From assembly GCA_023664305.1 (NCBI GenBank), contig JAMPFT010000001.1, positions 507,609 through 571,608 of the forward strand: DNA of 64,000 nucleotides. Direction: 5' to 3'. Positions 32,112 to 41,761 of this stretch are shown here, one piece after another (position 1 is the first letter of the stretch; each line of letters starts with the position of its first letter). The position numbers and the translations under genes were made by a program. The notes under the pieces are model-generated. The model was not told the origin of the DNA, searched no databases, and saw only the letters and a list, made by a program, of their open reading frames with translations. The stretch comes from a bacterium. Lineage in GTDB: Bacteria; Bacillota; Clostridia; Lachnospirales; Lachnospiraceae.

Positions 32112-33833
32112 ATGTCCGAAAATAATATCTTTCAGAATCTTACGTCTGTGACCGGATCGGCTGCAGCCCAAAATTTCCCGACAGCTGAACTGACTGCATG
32201 CCGTAATTCTTCGTTCCCGGCGGATTGGACGATGACGGATCAAACGGCAAAAGAACGGATAACGGCAAATCAGGCGGCAGCCGATCGGATCACAGTGAAT
32301 CAGACGGCGGCGAATCAGACCGCAACAGGTCAGACAAACACAGGCCAGGCAGCAGCCGACCAGACCACAACAGGTCAGATAAACACAGGCCAGGCAGCAG
32401 CCGATCGGATCACAGTGAATCAGACGCCGACAGATCAGATCACGGCGAATCAGACCGCAACAGAGCAGGCGGCAGCCGATCGGATTACAGCGAATCAGAC
32501 CGCGGCAGATCAGACCACAGCCGATCAGGCGCCGACAGAGCAGATCACGGCGAATCAGGCGGCGACAGAGCAGACGGCAGCCGATTCGGAGACAGGCGAA
32601 GACAGCTACACCGGCTCACTGAAAATCAATGTCGTCTCCTCCATCGGCATGGTTCCGGTAGAAAATGCCACAGTCACCGTTTCCTACACCGGGGATCCGG
32701 GCGCTCCGTTGGAAATACTTACCACCGACAGCTCCGGCCAGACTCCCGCCGTACAGCTGCCTGCTCCGCCCCTGGAGCTCTCCCTGGATCCCGATGCGAC
32801 ACAGCAGCCCTACGCTGAATACAATATTACCGTCACGGCGGACGGCTATGAGCCGGTGCTGATTTCAGGCTCCGAGATCTTTGCCGACGAACTGTCCCTG
32901 CAGCCCGTGCGCATGAATCCACTTGCGTCCACGGAGGAGGATGAGAAGATCGTAGTCATCCCAGCCCACACCCTGTTCGGAGATTACCCTCCGAAAATAC
33001 CGGAGGATGAAATCAAGCCCATCGCCGAGACCGGCGAAATCGTCCTGAGCCGCGTAGTCATTCCTGAGTACGTCATCGTCCACGACGGCGTGCCCGGCGA
33101 TTCCACCGCGCCAAATTATTGGGTCCGTTACAAGGATTATATCAAAAACGTGGCCTCCTGTGAAATCTATTCCACATGGCCGGAAAGCACAATTTCCGCC
33201 AACATTTTGGCGATTCAGTCCTTTACGCTGAACAGAGTCTACACAGAATGGTATCGAAACCAGGGCTATAACTTTACCATCACCTCGTCCACCGCTTATG
33301 ACCAAAAATGGATTTACGGGAGAAATATCTTCGAGAACATCGACTATCTGGTGGATACCGTTTTTGCCAACTACCTTTCCCGTCCGGGAGTACGCCAGCC
33401 GATTTTCACCTCCTACTGCGACGGCAGGCGCGTGACCTGTCAGGGCTTAAGCCAGTGGGGCTCCAAGTATCTGGGGGACGAGGGTTATTCCGCCGTGGAG
33501 ATTATCCGCTATTATTACGGGAACGATATGTATATCAACACGGCCGATATCATCTCGGGCGTTCCGTCCTCCTGGCCCGGGTATGATCTGTCTGTCGGTT
33601 CGTCCGGAGACAAGGTGCGCCAGCTACAGACGCAGCTGAACCGTATCGCGCGCAATTATCCCGCCATCCCCACCGTCACGGCGGACGGCATCTACGGCCC
33701 CGCCACCGCCGCGGCCATCCGCACCTTCCAGGGGATCTTCGGTCTGCCTCCGACCGGCGTCACGGACTATCCCACCTGGTACGAGGTCTCCGACATCTAT
33801 GTGGGAGTTTCCCGGATCTCGGAACCGGGCTGA
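32112..33833 (+). CDS. SpoIID/LytB-domain protein with peptidoglycan-binding domain
   Basis: A 573-residue protein in four parts. Residues about 35-155 are a low-complexity run of five-residue units of the TAxQ/ITANQ type. A beta-sandwich (about 165-250; SLKINVVSSIGMVPVENATVTV) resembles a carboxypeptidase-regulatory-like fold. A SpoIID-like lytic transglycosylase domain lies at about 315-485: YIKNVASCEIYSTWP with the probable catalytic Glu, then FTSYCDGRRVTCQGLSQWGSKYLG. A type-1 peptidoglycan-binding domain ends the protein (DKVRQLQTQLNRIA, ADGIYGPATAAAIRTFQ). No signal peptide is seen, unusual for a wall enzyme, so it may act in the spore or mother cell. GAGG lies 6 nt before the chosen ATG. 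Confidence 0.78.
   Translation: MSENNIFQNLTSVTGSAAAQNFPTAELTACRNSSFPADWTMTDQTAKERITANQAAADRITVNQTAANQTATGQTNTGQAAADQTTTGQINTGQAAADRITVNQTPTDQITANQTATEQAAADRITANQTAADQTTADQAPTEQITANQAATEQTAADSETGEDSYTGSLKINVVSSIGMVPVENATVTVSYTGDPGAPLEILTTDSSGQTPAVQLPAPPLELSLDPDATQQPYAEYNITVTADGYEPVLISGSEIFADELSLQPVRMNPLASTEEDEKIVVIPAHTLFGDYPPKIPEDEIKPIAETGEIVLSRVVIPEYVIVHDGVPGDSTAPNYWVRYKDYIKNVASCEIYSTWPESTISANILAIQSFTLNRVYTEWYRNQGYNFTITSSTAYDQKWIYGRNIFENIDYLVDTVFANYLSRPGVRQPIFTSYCDGRRVTCQGLSQWGSKYLGDEGYSAVEIIRYYYGNDMYINTADIISGVPSSWPGYDLSVGSSGDKVRQLQTQLNRIARNYPAIPTVTADGIYGPATAAAIRTFQGIFGLPPTGVTDYPTWYEVSDIYVGVSRISEPG
32245..32585. repeat. In-gene repeats coding the TAxQ run
   Basis: Imperfect 15-bp-based repeats such as GCAGCCGATCGGATCACAG and GAATCAGAC recur many times. 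A 70-bp stretch around 32335 is nearly duplicated around 32380. Copy-number variation without frameshift is expected. Confidence 0.65.
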
Positions 33834-33845
33834 CGCAGAGAGCGG

Positions 33846-34031
33846 CACTTCCGTCATGCCGCCTGCGGCGGCACAAACAACCCCACGGAACCGGCCGATT
33901 CCGGAAAAACAGAGGCACAGACAATTTGTGCAAGCCCGGGAAGAATGCCAAGAGGTGGGCTGCGTTCCCTCAAAGAGGTGGGCTGCGCCCCCTCTTGGCC
34001 GCTTAGAAAATCTTTGCACACTTAGCCCGGA
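33846..34031. repeat. Dispersed intergenic repeat, copy 2
   Basis: Same order of blocks as 734-932, and again ending in CACACTTAGCCCG, which supplies the TAA stop of the AraC gene. This copy has an inner duplication of CAAGAGGTGGGCTGCG at 33949-33997 and an extra 40 bp. Confidence 0.75.
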
Positions 34032-34909
34032 TAATGCTCCCGGTACTTCCCCGGGGAAATTCCGAAGGCCCGGCGGAAATTCCGCAGAAAAGCCGTGTAG
34101 TCGGAAAAGCCGGCGCTCTGCCATGCCTGGGTGACCCCCGCGCCCTGTCCCAGCGCCTCGCAGGCCTTAATGAGACGCTTGTTTACCAGAAAGGCATGCG
34201 CCGTGACTCCGGTAAGCTCCTTGAATTTCCGCAAAAAATAGTATTTGCTCATGTGTACCTGCTCCGCCAGCTCCTCCACGGTGATCTTTTCCGCCAGACG
34301 GGTATCGATATAGGCGGAAACCTGCTCCACCAGCGGATGGCTCACCAGCTCCTCCTCCGTAAAAAGATACTCGTCCCGGGCACAGAGCAGATTCAAATAG
34401 ACAAAAAACAGGGTAAGACACCCCCGGTCCAGCACACGCTTCGCGCCCTGATCCTCGGATTCCTGCATCCTTGTCATGGCAAGCTTTAACAGATATCCCT
34501 GAAGCAGCTCCTCATAATAGATGGGAAAATGACAGGCGCAGGATGTCTTCCCCCGGAAGCAGGCAGATAAGTCCATATCTCCCCCCGAGAGGCTTTCCAG
34601 CGTCTGGGCTGTAACCCAGAGAATAATCCGCCGGGAGGAATCATGTTTCTTCTCTATGTAATGATACTTATGAAGCGCATTCTGGTCAATCAGCAGAAAA
34701 TCGCCCTTTTTTACATAATAGGTCCGTCCCTCGATCAGGGAAGAATACTCTCCCTCCAGCACATAGATAATCTCGTAAAAATTGTGATAGTGTAGAGCGA
34801 CCGCTCCCATGGGCGCCCCCTGCTTGACATACACTTCATAGTCCTCGTTTATCATATACTGCCGTTCGTCTCCGGCCTCCAACGTCCGTATATTCTTTCC
34901 GGCTTCCAT
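34022..34909 (-). CDS. AraC family regulator, probable controller of uxuAB
   Basis: A 295-residue regulator with an N-terminal cupin sugar-sensing domain (about 20-130; ALHYHNFYEIIYVLEGEYSSLI, KGDFLLIDQNALHKY) and two C-terminal HTH motifs (about 190-290; VEELAEQVHMSKYYFLRKFKELTG and SAGFSDYTAFLRNFRRAFGISPGKYR). It is divergent from uxuA with direct repeats suited to AraC proteins between them, so it probably activates hexuronate catabolism. Its stop codon lies in the dispersed repeat. Confidence 0.88.
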   Translation of the reverse strand: MEAGKNIRTLEAGDERQYMINEDYEVYVKQGAPMGAVALHYHNFYEIIYVLEGEYSSLIEGRTYYVKKGDFLLIDQNALHKYHYIEKKHDSSRRIILWVTAQTLESLSGGDMDLSACFRGKTSCACHFPIYYEELLQGYLLKLAMTRMQESEDQGAKRVLDRGCLTLFFVYLNLLCARDEYLFTEEELVSHPLVEQVSAYIDTRLAEKITVEELAEQVHMSKYYFLRKFKELTGVTAHAFLVNKRLIKACEALGQGAGVTQAWQSAGFSDYTAFLRNFRRAFGISPGKYREHYPG

Positions 34910-35076
34910 CCCTTTTCTCCCGTCCGCTCACGTCTCCTCTTCTGCAGCCGCAGAACAGTTCCCTGACCCGTAGGTGCTCCCCGAGGCGTCTTCCTCGAAT
35001 TTCCTTTCTCGAAGCCGTCCTCTGACAAAATAGCTGCTTCCCGAAACGGCTGGCCGCTTCCTGCTTCACAGTATAG

Positions 35077-35140
35077 AGCAATTTTTGCACTGTTTCAAGC
35101 AATATGTGTTCTTTTCATGCATTTTAATTTCCATTATACT
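35077..35140 (+). promoter_or_regulatory. uxuA promoter with AraC-type direct repeats
   Basis: TTTTCA (35112-35117), 17 bp, TATACT (35135-35140). Just upstream AGCAATTTTTG (35077-35087) and AGCAATATGTG (35098-35108) are direct repeats 21 bp apart, the usual spacing for an AraC dimer touching the -35 element. The rest of the 34910-35249 gap shows no gene. Confidence 0.6.
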
Positions 35141-35249
35141 ACCCTTATAGAGCAAAACCGCCGCCTCGCGCGGCAAAACAGTCTGCATCCTGCGCGCCTC
35201 CCGGTGCAGACCGTTTCCACACAACGGAAGGCGCAGAAAAGAGGTAACC

Positions 35250-36323
35250 ATGCAGATGACATTGCGCTGGTACGGCAGCAAATACGATACCGTAACGCTC
35301 AGGCAGATCCGTCAGATTCCCGGCGTCACCGGCGTGATCTCCACTCTCTACGGCACAAAACCCGGCGAGGTATGGGAGACGGAGGATATTCTGGCGCTGA
35401 AAAAGGAGATTGAGGACGCAGGTTTACAGCTGGCCGGAATTGAAAGCGTCAATATTCATGACGCCATCAAGGTCGGCACCCCCGACAGGGAGCAATATAT
35501 TGAAAACTATATCACCACCCTAAAACGCCTGGGACAGGCCGATATCCACATGGTATGCTATAATTTCATGCCGGTATTCGACTGGACGAGAACAGAGCTT
35601 GCCCGCGTCCGCCCCGACGGCTCCACTGTGTTGGCCTACACTCAGGAGGCCGTGGACGCCTTAAACCCGGAGGACATGTTCGCTTCCATCAGCGGGGATT
35701 CCAACGGATCCATCCTCCCCGGCTGGGAGCCCGAGCGCATGGAACACATTAAGGAGTTGTTCGACCTGTACAGGGATGTGGACGACGAAAAGCTTTTTGC
35801 CAACCTGAAGTACTTTCTGGAGCGCATCATGCCGGTCTGCGACAAATACGATATCAACATGGCCATCCATCCCGACGATCCCGCCTGGAGTGTGTTCGGC
35901 CTGCCCCGCATCATCATCAATAAGGCCAATATCCTGCGCATGATGAAGATGGTAGATAACCCGCACAACGGCGTCACCTTCTGCTCCGGCTCCTACGGCA
36001 CCAATCTAAAAAACGATCTTCCGGATATGATTCGCTCCCTGAAAGGAAGAATCCACTTCGCCCATGTGCGCAATCTCAAATTCAATTCTCCCACTGATTT
36101 TGAGGAATCCGCACATCTTTCCAGCGACGGAACCTTCGATATGTACGAGATCATGCTGGCGCTCTATGACATCGGCTTTACGGGCCCCATCCGCCCCGAC
36201 CACGGAAGAATGATCTGGGACGAGGTTGCCATGCCGGGATACGGTCTCTACGACAGGGCCTTGGGCGCGACCTATCTCAACGGCCTCTGGGAAGCTATTG
36301 AGAAACAACACAAAAAGTCATAA
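35250..36323 (+). CDS. uxuA: Mannonate dehydratase
   Basis: A 357-residue enzyme that dehydrates D-mannonate to 2-keto-3-deoxygluconate in glucuronate breakdown. It starts MQMTLRWYGSKYDTVTLRQIRQIPGVTGVISTLY, characteristic of UxuA. Metal- and substrate-binding blocks MAIHPDDPAW, FCSGSYGT, HFAHVRN and PIRPDHGRMIW are intact. Length is normal. It is followed by the fructuronate reductase gene, which makes the mannonate. Confidence 0.95.
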   Translation: MQMTLRWYGSKYDTVTLRQIRQIPGVTGVISTLYGTKPGEVWETEDILALKKEIEDAGLQLAGIESVNIHDAIKVGTPDREQYIENYITTLKRLGQADIHMVCYNFMPVFDWTRTELARVRPDGSTVLAYTQEAVDALNPEDMFASISGDSNGSILPGWEPERMEHIKELFDLYRDVDDEKLFANLKYFLERIMPVCDKYDINMAIHPDDPAWSVFGLPRIIINKANILRMMKMVDNPHNGVTFCSGSYGTNLKNDLPDMIRSLKGRIHFAHVRNLKFNSPTDFEESAHLSSDGTFDMYEIMLALYDIGFTGPIRPDHGRMIWDEVAMPGYGLYDRALGATYLNGLWEAIEKQHKKS

Positions 36324-36469
36324 TCCGTAACGGCAGCCAATATATGCAAATTACCGTTTGGAAACCAACTCCCGCGCAGGCATCGGCACAAAGTCAGCTG
36401 TGCCGTCTTTGCCCACTGTACGCGGAAACGATTGATATGTACACTTACAGCACGCAAGGAGGTATCGCC

Positions 36470-38086
36470 ATGAAATTGACAAGAACAGGACTTGCAGCGG
36501 ACCGAGCGGCATTCGAAGCCGCCGGATACGCTCTCCCTGCCTTTGACTACGAGACAGTCAGAAAAAACACTTACGAAAATCCCGCCTGGATTCACTTTGG
36601 CGCGGGCAACATCTTCCGCGCCTTCCAGGCCAATGTAGTACAAAACCTTTTAAATCAGGGAATCCTTTCCACCGGTCTGATCGCGGCGGAGGGCTACGAC
36701 TACGAGATCATTGAGAAAAGCAGCCGTCCTCACGACAATCTGACGGTCCTCGCCACCTTAAAGGCGGATAACACCGTGGAAAAAACCGTCGTGGGTTCCG
36801 TCATGGAATCCCTCATTCTGGACAGCCGGAATAAGGCGGAGTATTCGCGCCTGAAGGAAATCTTCGCAAAACGCTCCCTGCAGATGGCAAGCTTTACCAT
36901 CACGGAAAAGGGCTATGCCGTCACCGACGCCAAAGGCAATATCCTGCCCGCCGCAGCCGCGGATTTCGAAAAAGGACCCGAGGCTCCCGACAGCTATCTG
37001 GGCAAGGTGGTTTCTCTGCTCTATCACCGCTTCCAAAACGGCAGGCTTCCCATCGCCATGGTCAGCATGGATAACTGTTCCCACAACGGCGACAAGCTTT
37101 TCGGAGCCGTCAGAGCCTTTGCCGAAGCCTGGTGTGAAAGGGGACTGGCCGAAAAAGAGTTCCTAAATTACATTCAGGACAAAACAGCTGTTTCTTTCCC
37201 CTGGACCATGATCGACAAGATTACTCCCAGACCGGACGCCAAGGTAGAAGCCATGCTGGCGGCGGACGGTATCGAGGAGCTGGAGCCGGTCATCACCTCC
37301 AAAAATACTTATATCGCCCCCTTCGTCAACGCGGAGGAGTGTGAATACCTGGTGATCGAGGACGCCTTCCCCAACGGGAAGCTTCCCCTTGAGGCGGGCG
37401 GCATTATCTATACCGACCGCGAGACCGTAGACAAGGTGGAAAAAATGAAGGTCTGCACCTGCCTGAATCCCCTTCACACCGCGCTGGCCGTCTACGGCTG
37501 CCTGTTGGGCTATACCCTGATCTTTGAGGAGATGAAAAATCCCCTGCTGCGGAGAATGGTTGAGATCATCGGCTACACGGAGGGACTTCCCGTGGTGGTT
37601 AATCCCGGCATCCTGGACCCGAAGGAATTTATCGACCAGGTGGTAAATGTCCGCATTCCAAACCCCTTTATGCCGGATGCCCCTCAGCGGATCGCCACAG
37701 ATACCTCCCAAAAGCTTGCCATCCGTTTCGGCGAGACCATCAAGGCCTATGAGAAGGATCCGTCCCTGAGGGTTGAGGATTTAAAGTTGATTCCTCTGGT
37801 ATTTGCCGGCTGGCTGCGGTATCTTATGGCTGTGGACGATAAGGGCAATGCCTTCACCCCCAGCTCGGATCCTCTGTTGGAGAGCGCGGGAGCTTATGTA
37901 AAAGATTATGAACTGTCCGATGCGCCCAAGGATTTAAGCCGTCTGGATAATCTGCTCTCCAACGAGAAAATTTTCGGAGTAGATCTGACTAAGATCGGCA
38001 TGTCCGAAAAAGTAAAGAGCTATTTTGCGGAGCTGTCCTGCGGCGTGGGAGCCGTAGAGGCAACGCTGAAAAAATATGTAAATTGA
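36470..38086 (+). CDS. uxuB: Fructuronate reductase (mannitol dehydrogenase family)
   Basis: A 538-residue NAD-dependent dehydrogenase of the long-chain mannitol dehydrogenase family. N-terminal Rossmann part with IHFGAGNIFRAFQ; the catalytic Lys motif region around TNKTALAV-type sequence reads CLNPLHTALAVYGCLLGY. With UxuA next door the substrate is most likely D-fructuronate (to D-mannonate). CAAGGAGG stands 6 nt before the chosen start; 42 codons further upstream are open but not conserved. Between uxuA and uxuB a 146-bp gap contains a GGCACA/TGTGCC hairpin. Confidence 0.9.
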   Translation: MKLTRTGLAADRAAFEAAGYALPAFDYETVRKNTYENPAWIHFGAGNIFRAFQANVVQNLLNQGILSTGLIAAEGYDYEIIEKSSRPHDNLTVLATLKADNTVEKTVVGSVMESLILDSRNKAEYSRLKEIFAKRSLQMASFTITEKGYAVTDAKGNILPAAAADFEKGPEAPDSYLGKVVSLLYHRFQNGRLPIAMVSMDNCSHNGDKLFGAVRAFAEAWCERGLAEKEFLNYIQDKTAVSFPWTMIDKITPRPDAKVEAMLAADGIEELEPVITSKNTYIAPFVNAEECEYLVIEDAFPNGKLPLEAGGIIYTDRETVDKVEKMKVCTCLNPLHTALAVYGCLLGYTLIFEEMKNPLLRRMVEIIGYTEGLPVVVNPGILDPKEFIDQVVNVRIPNPFMPDAPQRIATDTSQKLAIRFGETIKAYEKDPSLRVEDLKLIPLVFAGWLRYLMAVDDKGNAFTPSSDPLLESAGAYVKDYELSDAPKDLSRLDNLLSNEKIFGVDLTKIGMSEKVKSYFAELSCGVGAVEATLKKYVN

Positions 38087-38103
38087 CCCTTTATTGCAAA
38101 ACA

Positions 38104-38137
38104 AGGCCGCTGACATCCTGCAAAGTGTCAGCGGCCT
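38104..38137 (+). terminator. Terminator of uxuAB
   Basis: Perfect 12-bp stem AGGCCGCTGACA/TGTCAGCGGCCT with a 10-nt loop, 18 bp after the uxuB stop. The following T-rich tail (GTTAAATCCGTTTTCG) is weak. Confidence 0.7.
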
Positions 38138-38358
38138 GTTAAATCCGTTTTCGTCCTCTTTATCGTATCTCCTTAACACATATCTTCCAAACAGGCAAGA
38201 AATATTTACGATTGTCAAAAAAAACGACGATTTATCCTTTGACACAGATAAACCGATCCCTTAAACTATTAAAAAAAGCGTTCCTCGTGACGCTTTGACT
38301 GCGACAAATTTCTCCAAAACAATTTAGATGCTCGCTGCGGCGTGCGGAAGGAGTGAAT

Positions 38359-39300
38359 ATGCCAAAAAATAAATCTCACGGTCTCCGCCTGGGAGAAAAA
38401 CTGTATTCCCTGCGCATGGCAGAGAAAATGACTCAGGAACAGCTGGCGCTGGCGCTTCACATCAGTCCCGCGGCAATCTCCAAATGGGAGCGTAATCTTT
38501 CCGTTCCCGGCGTGGAAATCCTGTGGGCGCTGGCCGATTTCTTTGAGTGCAGTATCGACGAGCTTGTGGGCAGAAGCCCGCTGCAGGTGGAACAGATCGG
38601 AGACTATGACGAAAAAAGCTTCCGGATGATGGAGCTTGGAGAGGATCTGCTGAAATGCGCACAGCTCAGCAGAGATCAGGGATTGCTGGCCCTGGAGGAA
38701 GCCATCCCGCAGCTTCAGGGGAACAGCAGGTTTCTGGCCTTTTCCGTCTCCTATCTCCTCAATCTTTTCATGAGACAGCTGCAGCCGGAGCTGTGCTTTC
38801 GGCTGCTGGATAACTATGTTTTCACCCTGCCGGAAGCGGAACAGGCACAGGGGCGCATGATCGCGGAGACGCTCCGGTTGATTTTTTCCGGCGAAAACCC
38901 GGAAATAATACGGGAGACCGTCGCCTCCCATATCGGTATGGACTACCGCGAAGGAAAGGGAGTCCTCAGCGAATTTCCGGAAAGCAACAGACAGGATATC
39001 CTCAGTCGGTACGAGAAAAAGCAATTGTTCTCGGAGGATACCAATCTGCTGGAGAGCTTTGCCGATCTGGACGACTTTACCGTCCGGGCATTGCTGCGGA
39101 ATACCGACAACAGCACCCTGACGGCGGCGCTGAAAGGAGCTTCCGGCCGTGTGGCAGTGCGTTTCCTTTCCAACCTGCCGGATCGGCTGCTTTATTTCAT
39201 CAACGAGGACATAGAACGATGGCAGGGTACAAAGGAGGACATTCTTGCTGCCCAGAGGAAGCTATTTAAGACAGGCAGCTTCTGTCTTTCTTCGCATTGA
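38359..39300 (+). CDS. XRE-family HTH protein fused to a FliG C-terminal-like domain
   Basis: A 313-residue protein. Residues about 9-65 are a classic HTH_3 (LGEKLYSLRMAEKMTQEQLALALHISPAAISKWERNLSVPGVEIL). A helical linker follows. Residues about 235-310 (FADLDDFTVRALLRNTDNS, LTAALKGASGRVAVRFLSNL, DEDIERWQ-like, EDILAAQRKLF) follow the pattern of the FliG C-terminal motor domain: D-x-x-R-L-L, T-L-x-x-A-L-K-G-A, F-x-N-M/L. FliG-C normally forms the torque ring facing MotA. GAAGGAG lies 5 nt before the ATG. It may link motor status to transcription, or the domain may simply be reused for oligomerisation. Confidence 0.75.
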   Translation: MPKNKSHGLRLGEKLYSLRMAEKMTQEQLALALHISPAAISKWERNLSVPGVEILWALADFFECSIDELVGRSPLQVEQIGDYDEKSFRMMELGEDLLKCAQLSRDQGLLALEEAIPQLQGNSRFLAFSVSYLLNLFMRQLQPELCFRLLDNYVFTLPEAEQAQGRMIAETLRLIFSGENPEIIRETVASHIGMDYREGKGVLSEFPESNRQDILSRYEKKQLFSEDTNLLESFADLDDFTVRALLRNTDNSTLTAALKGASGRVAVRFLSNLPDRLLYFINEDIERWQGTKEDILAAQRKLFKTGSFCLSSH

Positions 39301-39452
39301 CCGGCTCTGATGTCCTTCCGTTATCGCCGGATTCCAGGCTTTCATCGGTTGCGGTTGGAATCATACGCTGTCCGACACGAATCAGCAGACTCGGAAAGCT
39401 TCGCTTCCCTCGTTTGCGTTGCTCGCCAGGATCTCAGCTGATTCGCGCAAAA
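39301..39452. other. Intergenic stretch with a 9-bp inverted repeat
   Basis: CGAATCAGC (about 39378) and GCTGATTCG (about 39437) pair around a 50-bp interior. No gene. Confidence 0.4.
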
Positions 39453-39500
39453 CAAACGGGCAAAAGGAATCTTCCTCCTGCCCGTTTGCTTTTCTTTTTC
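39453..39500. terminator. Bidirectional terminator between XRE/FliG-C gene and htpG
   Basis: CAAACGGGCA/TGCCCGTTTG, 10-bp stem, followed on the plus strand by CTTTTCTTTTTC and on the minus strand by TTTTGCG. It serves two convergent genes. Confidence 0.75.
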
Positions 39501-39523
39501 TCTCTTCTCCGTAAAACCCCGGC

Positions 39524-41698
39524 TTACTTCGTCAGCAGCAGCATAATCTCGTTGCTTCTCGCCACAAATTTCGCCATCGCCTCGGGGGAAAGCGGCGCGT
39601 GCTGGAGCTTCGCCAGATCGTAAAGCTGTTCGCAGATCATCTCTACGTTTTCGCCGTCCTTATGCTCGGTGACATACTGCACCAGCGGGTGATTTGCGTT
39701 GAAGATCAGAGTCTCGCCTTCTCCGCCGAAGCCACCCATATCCATCCCCGGCATGGAGTACATCTTCATCATATCCTGCATCCGCCTTGTCTCCTCGGAC
39801 AGCGTGATCACGGAAGAAATCTTCTTATTCTTCAGCTTATCGACCCTGACGGTAATCTTATCGTTCTTCAGCGCCTTCTTCATGATCTCCGCGACAGTTT
39901 TGGCCTGTTCCTCATACTCTTCCCTAACCTTTTTGGAGGTCTTTGCCTTCATGGCCTCCGTCACATCCGCATCGATTCTCTGGAAGCGGATTCCTTCGTT
40001 CTTGGATTCCAGCTGGGAGATGAAGGGCTGATCGATATTATGAGTCAGGATGACCGCATCCATCTTTGCCGCCCGGAACATGTTAATATACTGTCCCTGC
40101 TGCTGTTCGTCGGTGACATAATAGATGATCTTTTCCTTTTTCTCCTCCGCCTCATCGGCTTCCTCCTCGGAAGAAGCGTCCTCGGTCACTACCTCCGCCT
40201 CTACCCTGTTGCCGTTTTCATCCACAGCGCTGCCGCCCTGGGAGGCGTTCTCTTCCGTCCCGGGAGCCTTTCCGTCCTTCTCCTCTGTCACGGCTTCCGC
40301 GCCCTCTCCGGACTCCGACTCCTCATCCTGAGGCTTGATCTCCAGGCACTCGGGAAGTGTCAGGTACTTGCCGTCAAGATTCTTAAACAGGATATAATCG
40401 TTCATCTTCTCGCAGAACTTATCGTCCTTCAGGCAGCCGAATTTGATGAAGGGACTGATGTCGTCCCAGTATTTGTCGTATTCTTCCTTCTCGGTTTTGC
40501 ACATGCCGGAAAGCTTGTCCGCCACCTTTTTGGTGATATACTCCGATATCTTCTTCACAAATCCGTCGTTCTGCAGGGCGCTTCTGGATACGTTTAAGGG
40601 CAGATCGGGACAGTCGATCACTCCTTTCAGCAGCAACAGAAACTCCGGGATCACCTCTTTAATATTGTCGGCAATGAATACCTGATTGTTGTAGAGCTTG
40701 ATGGTTCCCTCGATGGACTCATACTCCATATTGATCTTGGGGAAATACAGGATCCCCTTCAAATTAAAGGGATAATCCATATTCAGATGGATCCAGAACA
40801 GCGGCTCCTTGTAATCCTGGAATACCTTGCGGTAAAATTCCAGATATTCCTCTCTGGTACACTCGTTGGGATGCCTGGTCCAAAGAGGCGCCGTCTCGTT
40901 CAAAAGCTCCGGGCGCTTCCTGATCTTCAGTTTCTTCGGCTCCGGCTCTTTCTCCTCAGCAGGGCTGTCTCCGCCATCCGTCTCTTTCTTCTCCGGCTCG
41001 AGCTCCTCCAGCACCACATCATCCTCTGACTTCTCGTCTTCCCTGATAATCTGGGTCTCCGAGGTATCCTCCTTGGCAAGATAAATCTCGGTAGGCATGA
41101 AGGAACAGTATTTTTTGATCACCTCTCTGGCCTTATACTCATTGCAGAACTCCAGGCAGTCTTCATTTAAGAACAGAGTGACCGTCGTACCTACTTCGGC
41201 CTTGTCGCCCTCCTCCATGGAAAATTCCGTGCCGCCGTCGCATTCCCAATGTACCGGCTTTGCATCCGTCCTGTAAGACAGTGAATCGATGTGTACCTCG
41301 TCCGCCACCATAAACGCGGAATAAAAGCCCAGACCGAAATGACCGATGATCTGATCCGCATTGCTCTTGTCTTTATACTTCTCGATAAAATCCGTAGCGC
41401 CGGAAAAAGCGATCTGATTGATATACTCCTCCACTTCCTCCGCCGTCATGCCCAGACCGTTGTCCGTGACAGACAGGGTCTTCTTCTCGGGATTCACCTT
41501 CACCGTCACTCTCGCACGGTATCCTTCGGGCAGAGTATACTCTCCCATCATGTCCAGCTTTTTCAGCTTGGTTACCGCGTCACAGCCGTTGGAGATCAGC
41601 TCCCTGTAAAAAATGTCGTGATCCGAATACAGCCACTTTTTAATGATCGGAAAAATGTTTTCGCTGTTGATTGATAAACTGCCGCTCTTCGCTGCCAT
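39524..41698 (-). CDS. htpG: HtpG, bacterial Hsp90 chaperone with acidic inserts
   Basis: A 724-residue ATP-dependent chaperone. The GHKL ATPase domain has YRELISNGCDA, TDNGLGM and GHFGLGFYSAFMV. Usual HtpG is about 620-640 residues. The excess comes from two Glu/Lys-rich inserts, at about 218-265 (KSEDDVVLEELEPEKKETDG) and about 462-535 (SESGEGAEAVTEEKDGK). The first is in the place of the charged linker of eukaryotic Hsp90. The C-terminal dimerisation domain is present. A perfect CIRCE element lies upstream, so HrcA should repress it, unlike htpG in Bacillus subtilis. Confidence 0.94.
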   Translation of the reverse strand: MAAKSGSLSINSENIFPIIKKWLYSDHDIFYRELISNGCDAVTKLKKLDMMGEYTLPEGYRARVTVKVNPEKKTLSVTDNGLGMTAEEVEEYINQIAFSGATDFIEKYKDKSNADQIIGHFGLGFYSAFMVADEVHIDSLSYRTDAKPVHWECDGGTEFSMEEGDKAEVGTTVTLFLNEDCLEFCNEYKAREVIKKYCSFMPTEIYLAKEDTSETQIIREDEKSEDDVVLEELEPEKKETDGGDSPAEEKEPEPKKLKIRKRPELLNETAPLWTRHPNECTREEYLEFYRKVFQDYKEPLFWIHLNMDYPFNLKGILYFPKINMEYESIEGTIKLYNNQVFIADNIKEVIPEFLLLLKGVIDCPDLPLNVSRSALQNDGFVKKISEYITKKVADKLSGMCKTEKEEYDKYWDDISPFIKFGCLKDDKFCEKMNDYILFKNLDGKYLTLPECLEIKPQDEESESGEGAEAVTEEKDGKAPGTEENASQGGSAVDENGNRVEAEVVTEDASSEEEADEAEEKKEKIIYYVTDEQQQGQYINMFRAAKMDAVILTHNIDQPFISQLESKNEGIRFQRIDADVTEAMKAKTSKKVREEYEEQAKTVAEIMKKALKNDKITVRVDKLKNKKISSVITLSEETRRMQDMMKMYSMPGMDMGGFGGEGETLIFNANHPLVQYVTEHKDGENVEMICEQLYDLAKLQHAPLSPEAMAKFVARSNEIMLLLTK

Positions 41699-41761
41699 TT
41701 TGCAACATCCCTTTCTCTCTGAAATCTTTTGGTGATTTCTTTTTATCACCCGCTAAAGACA

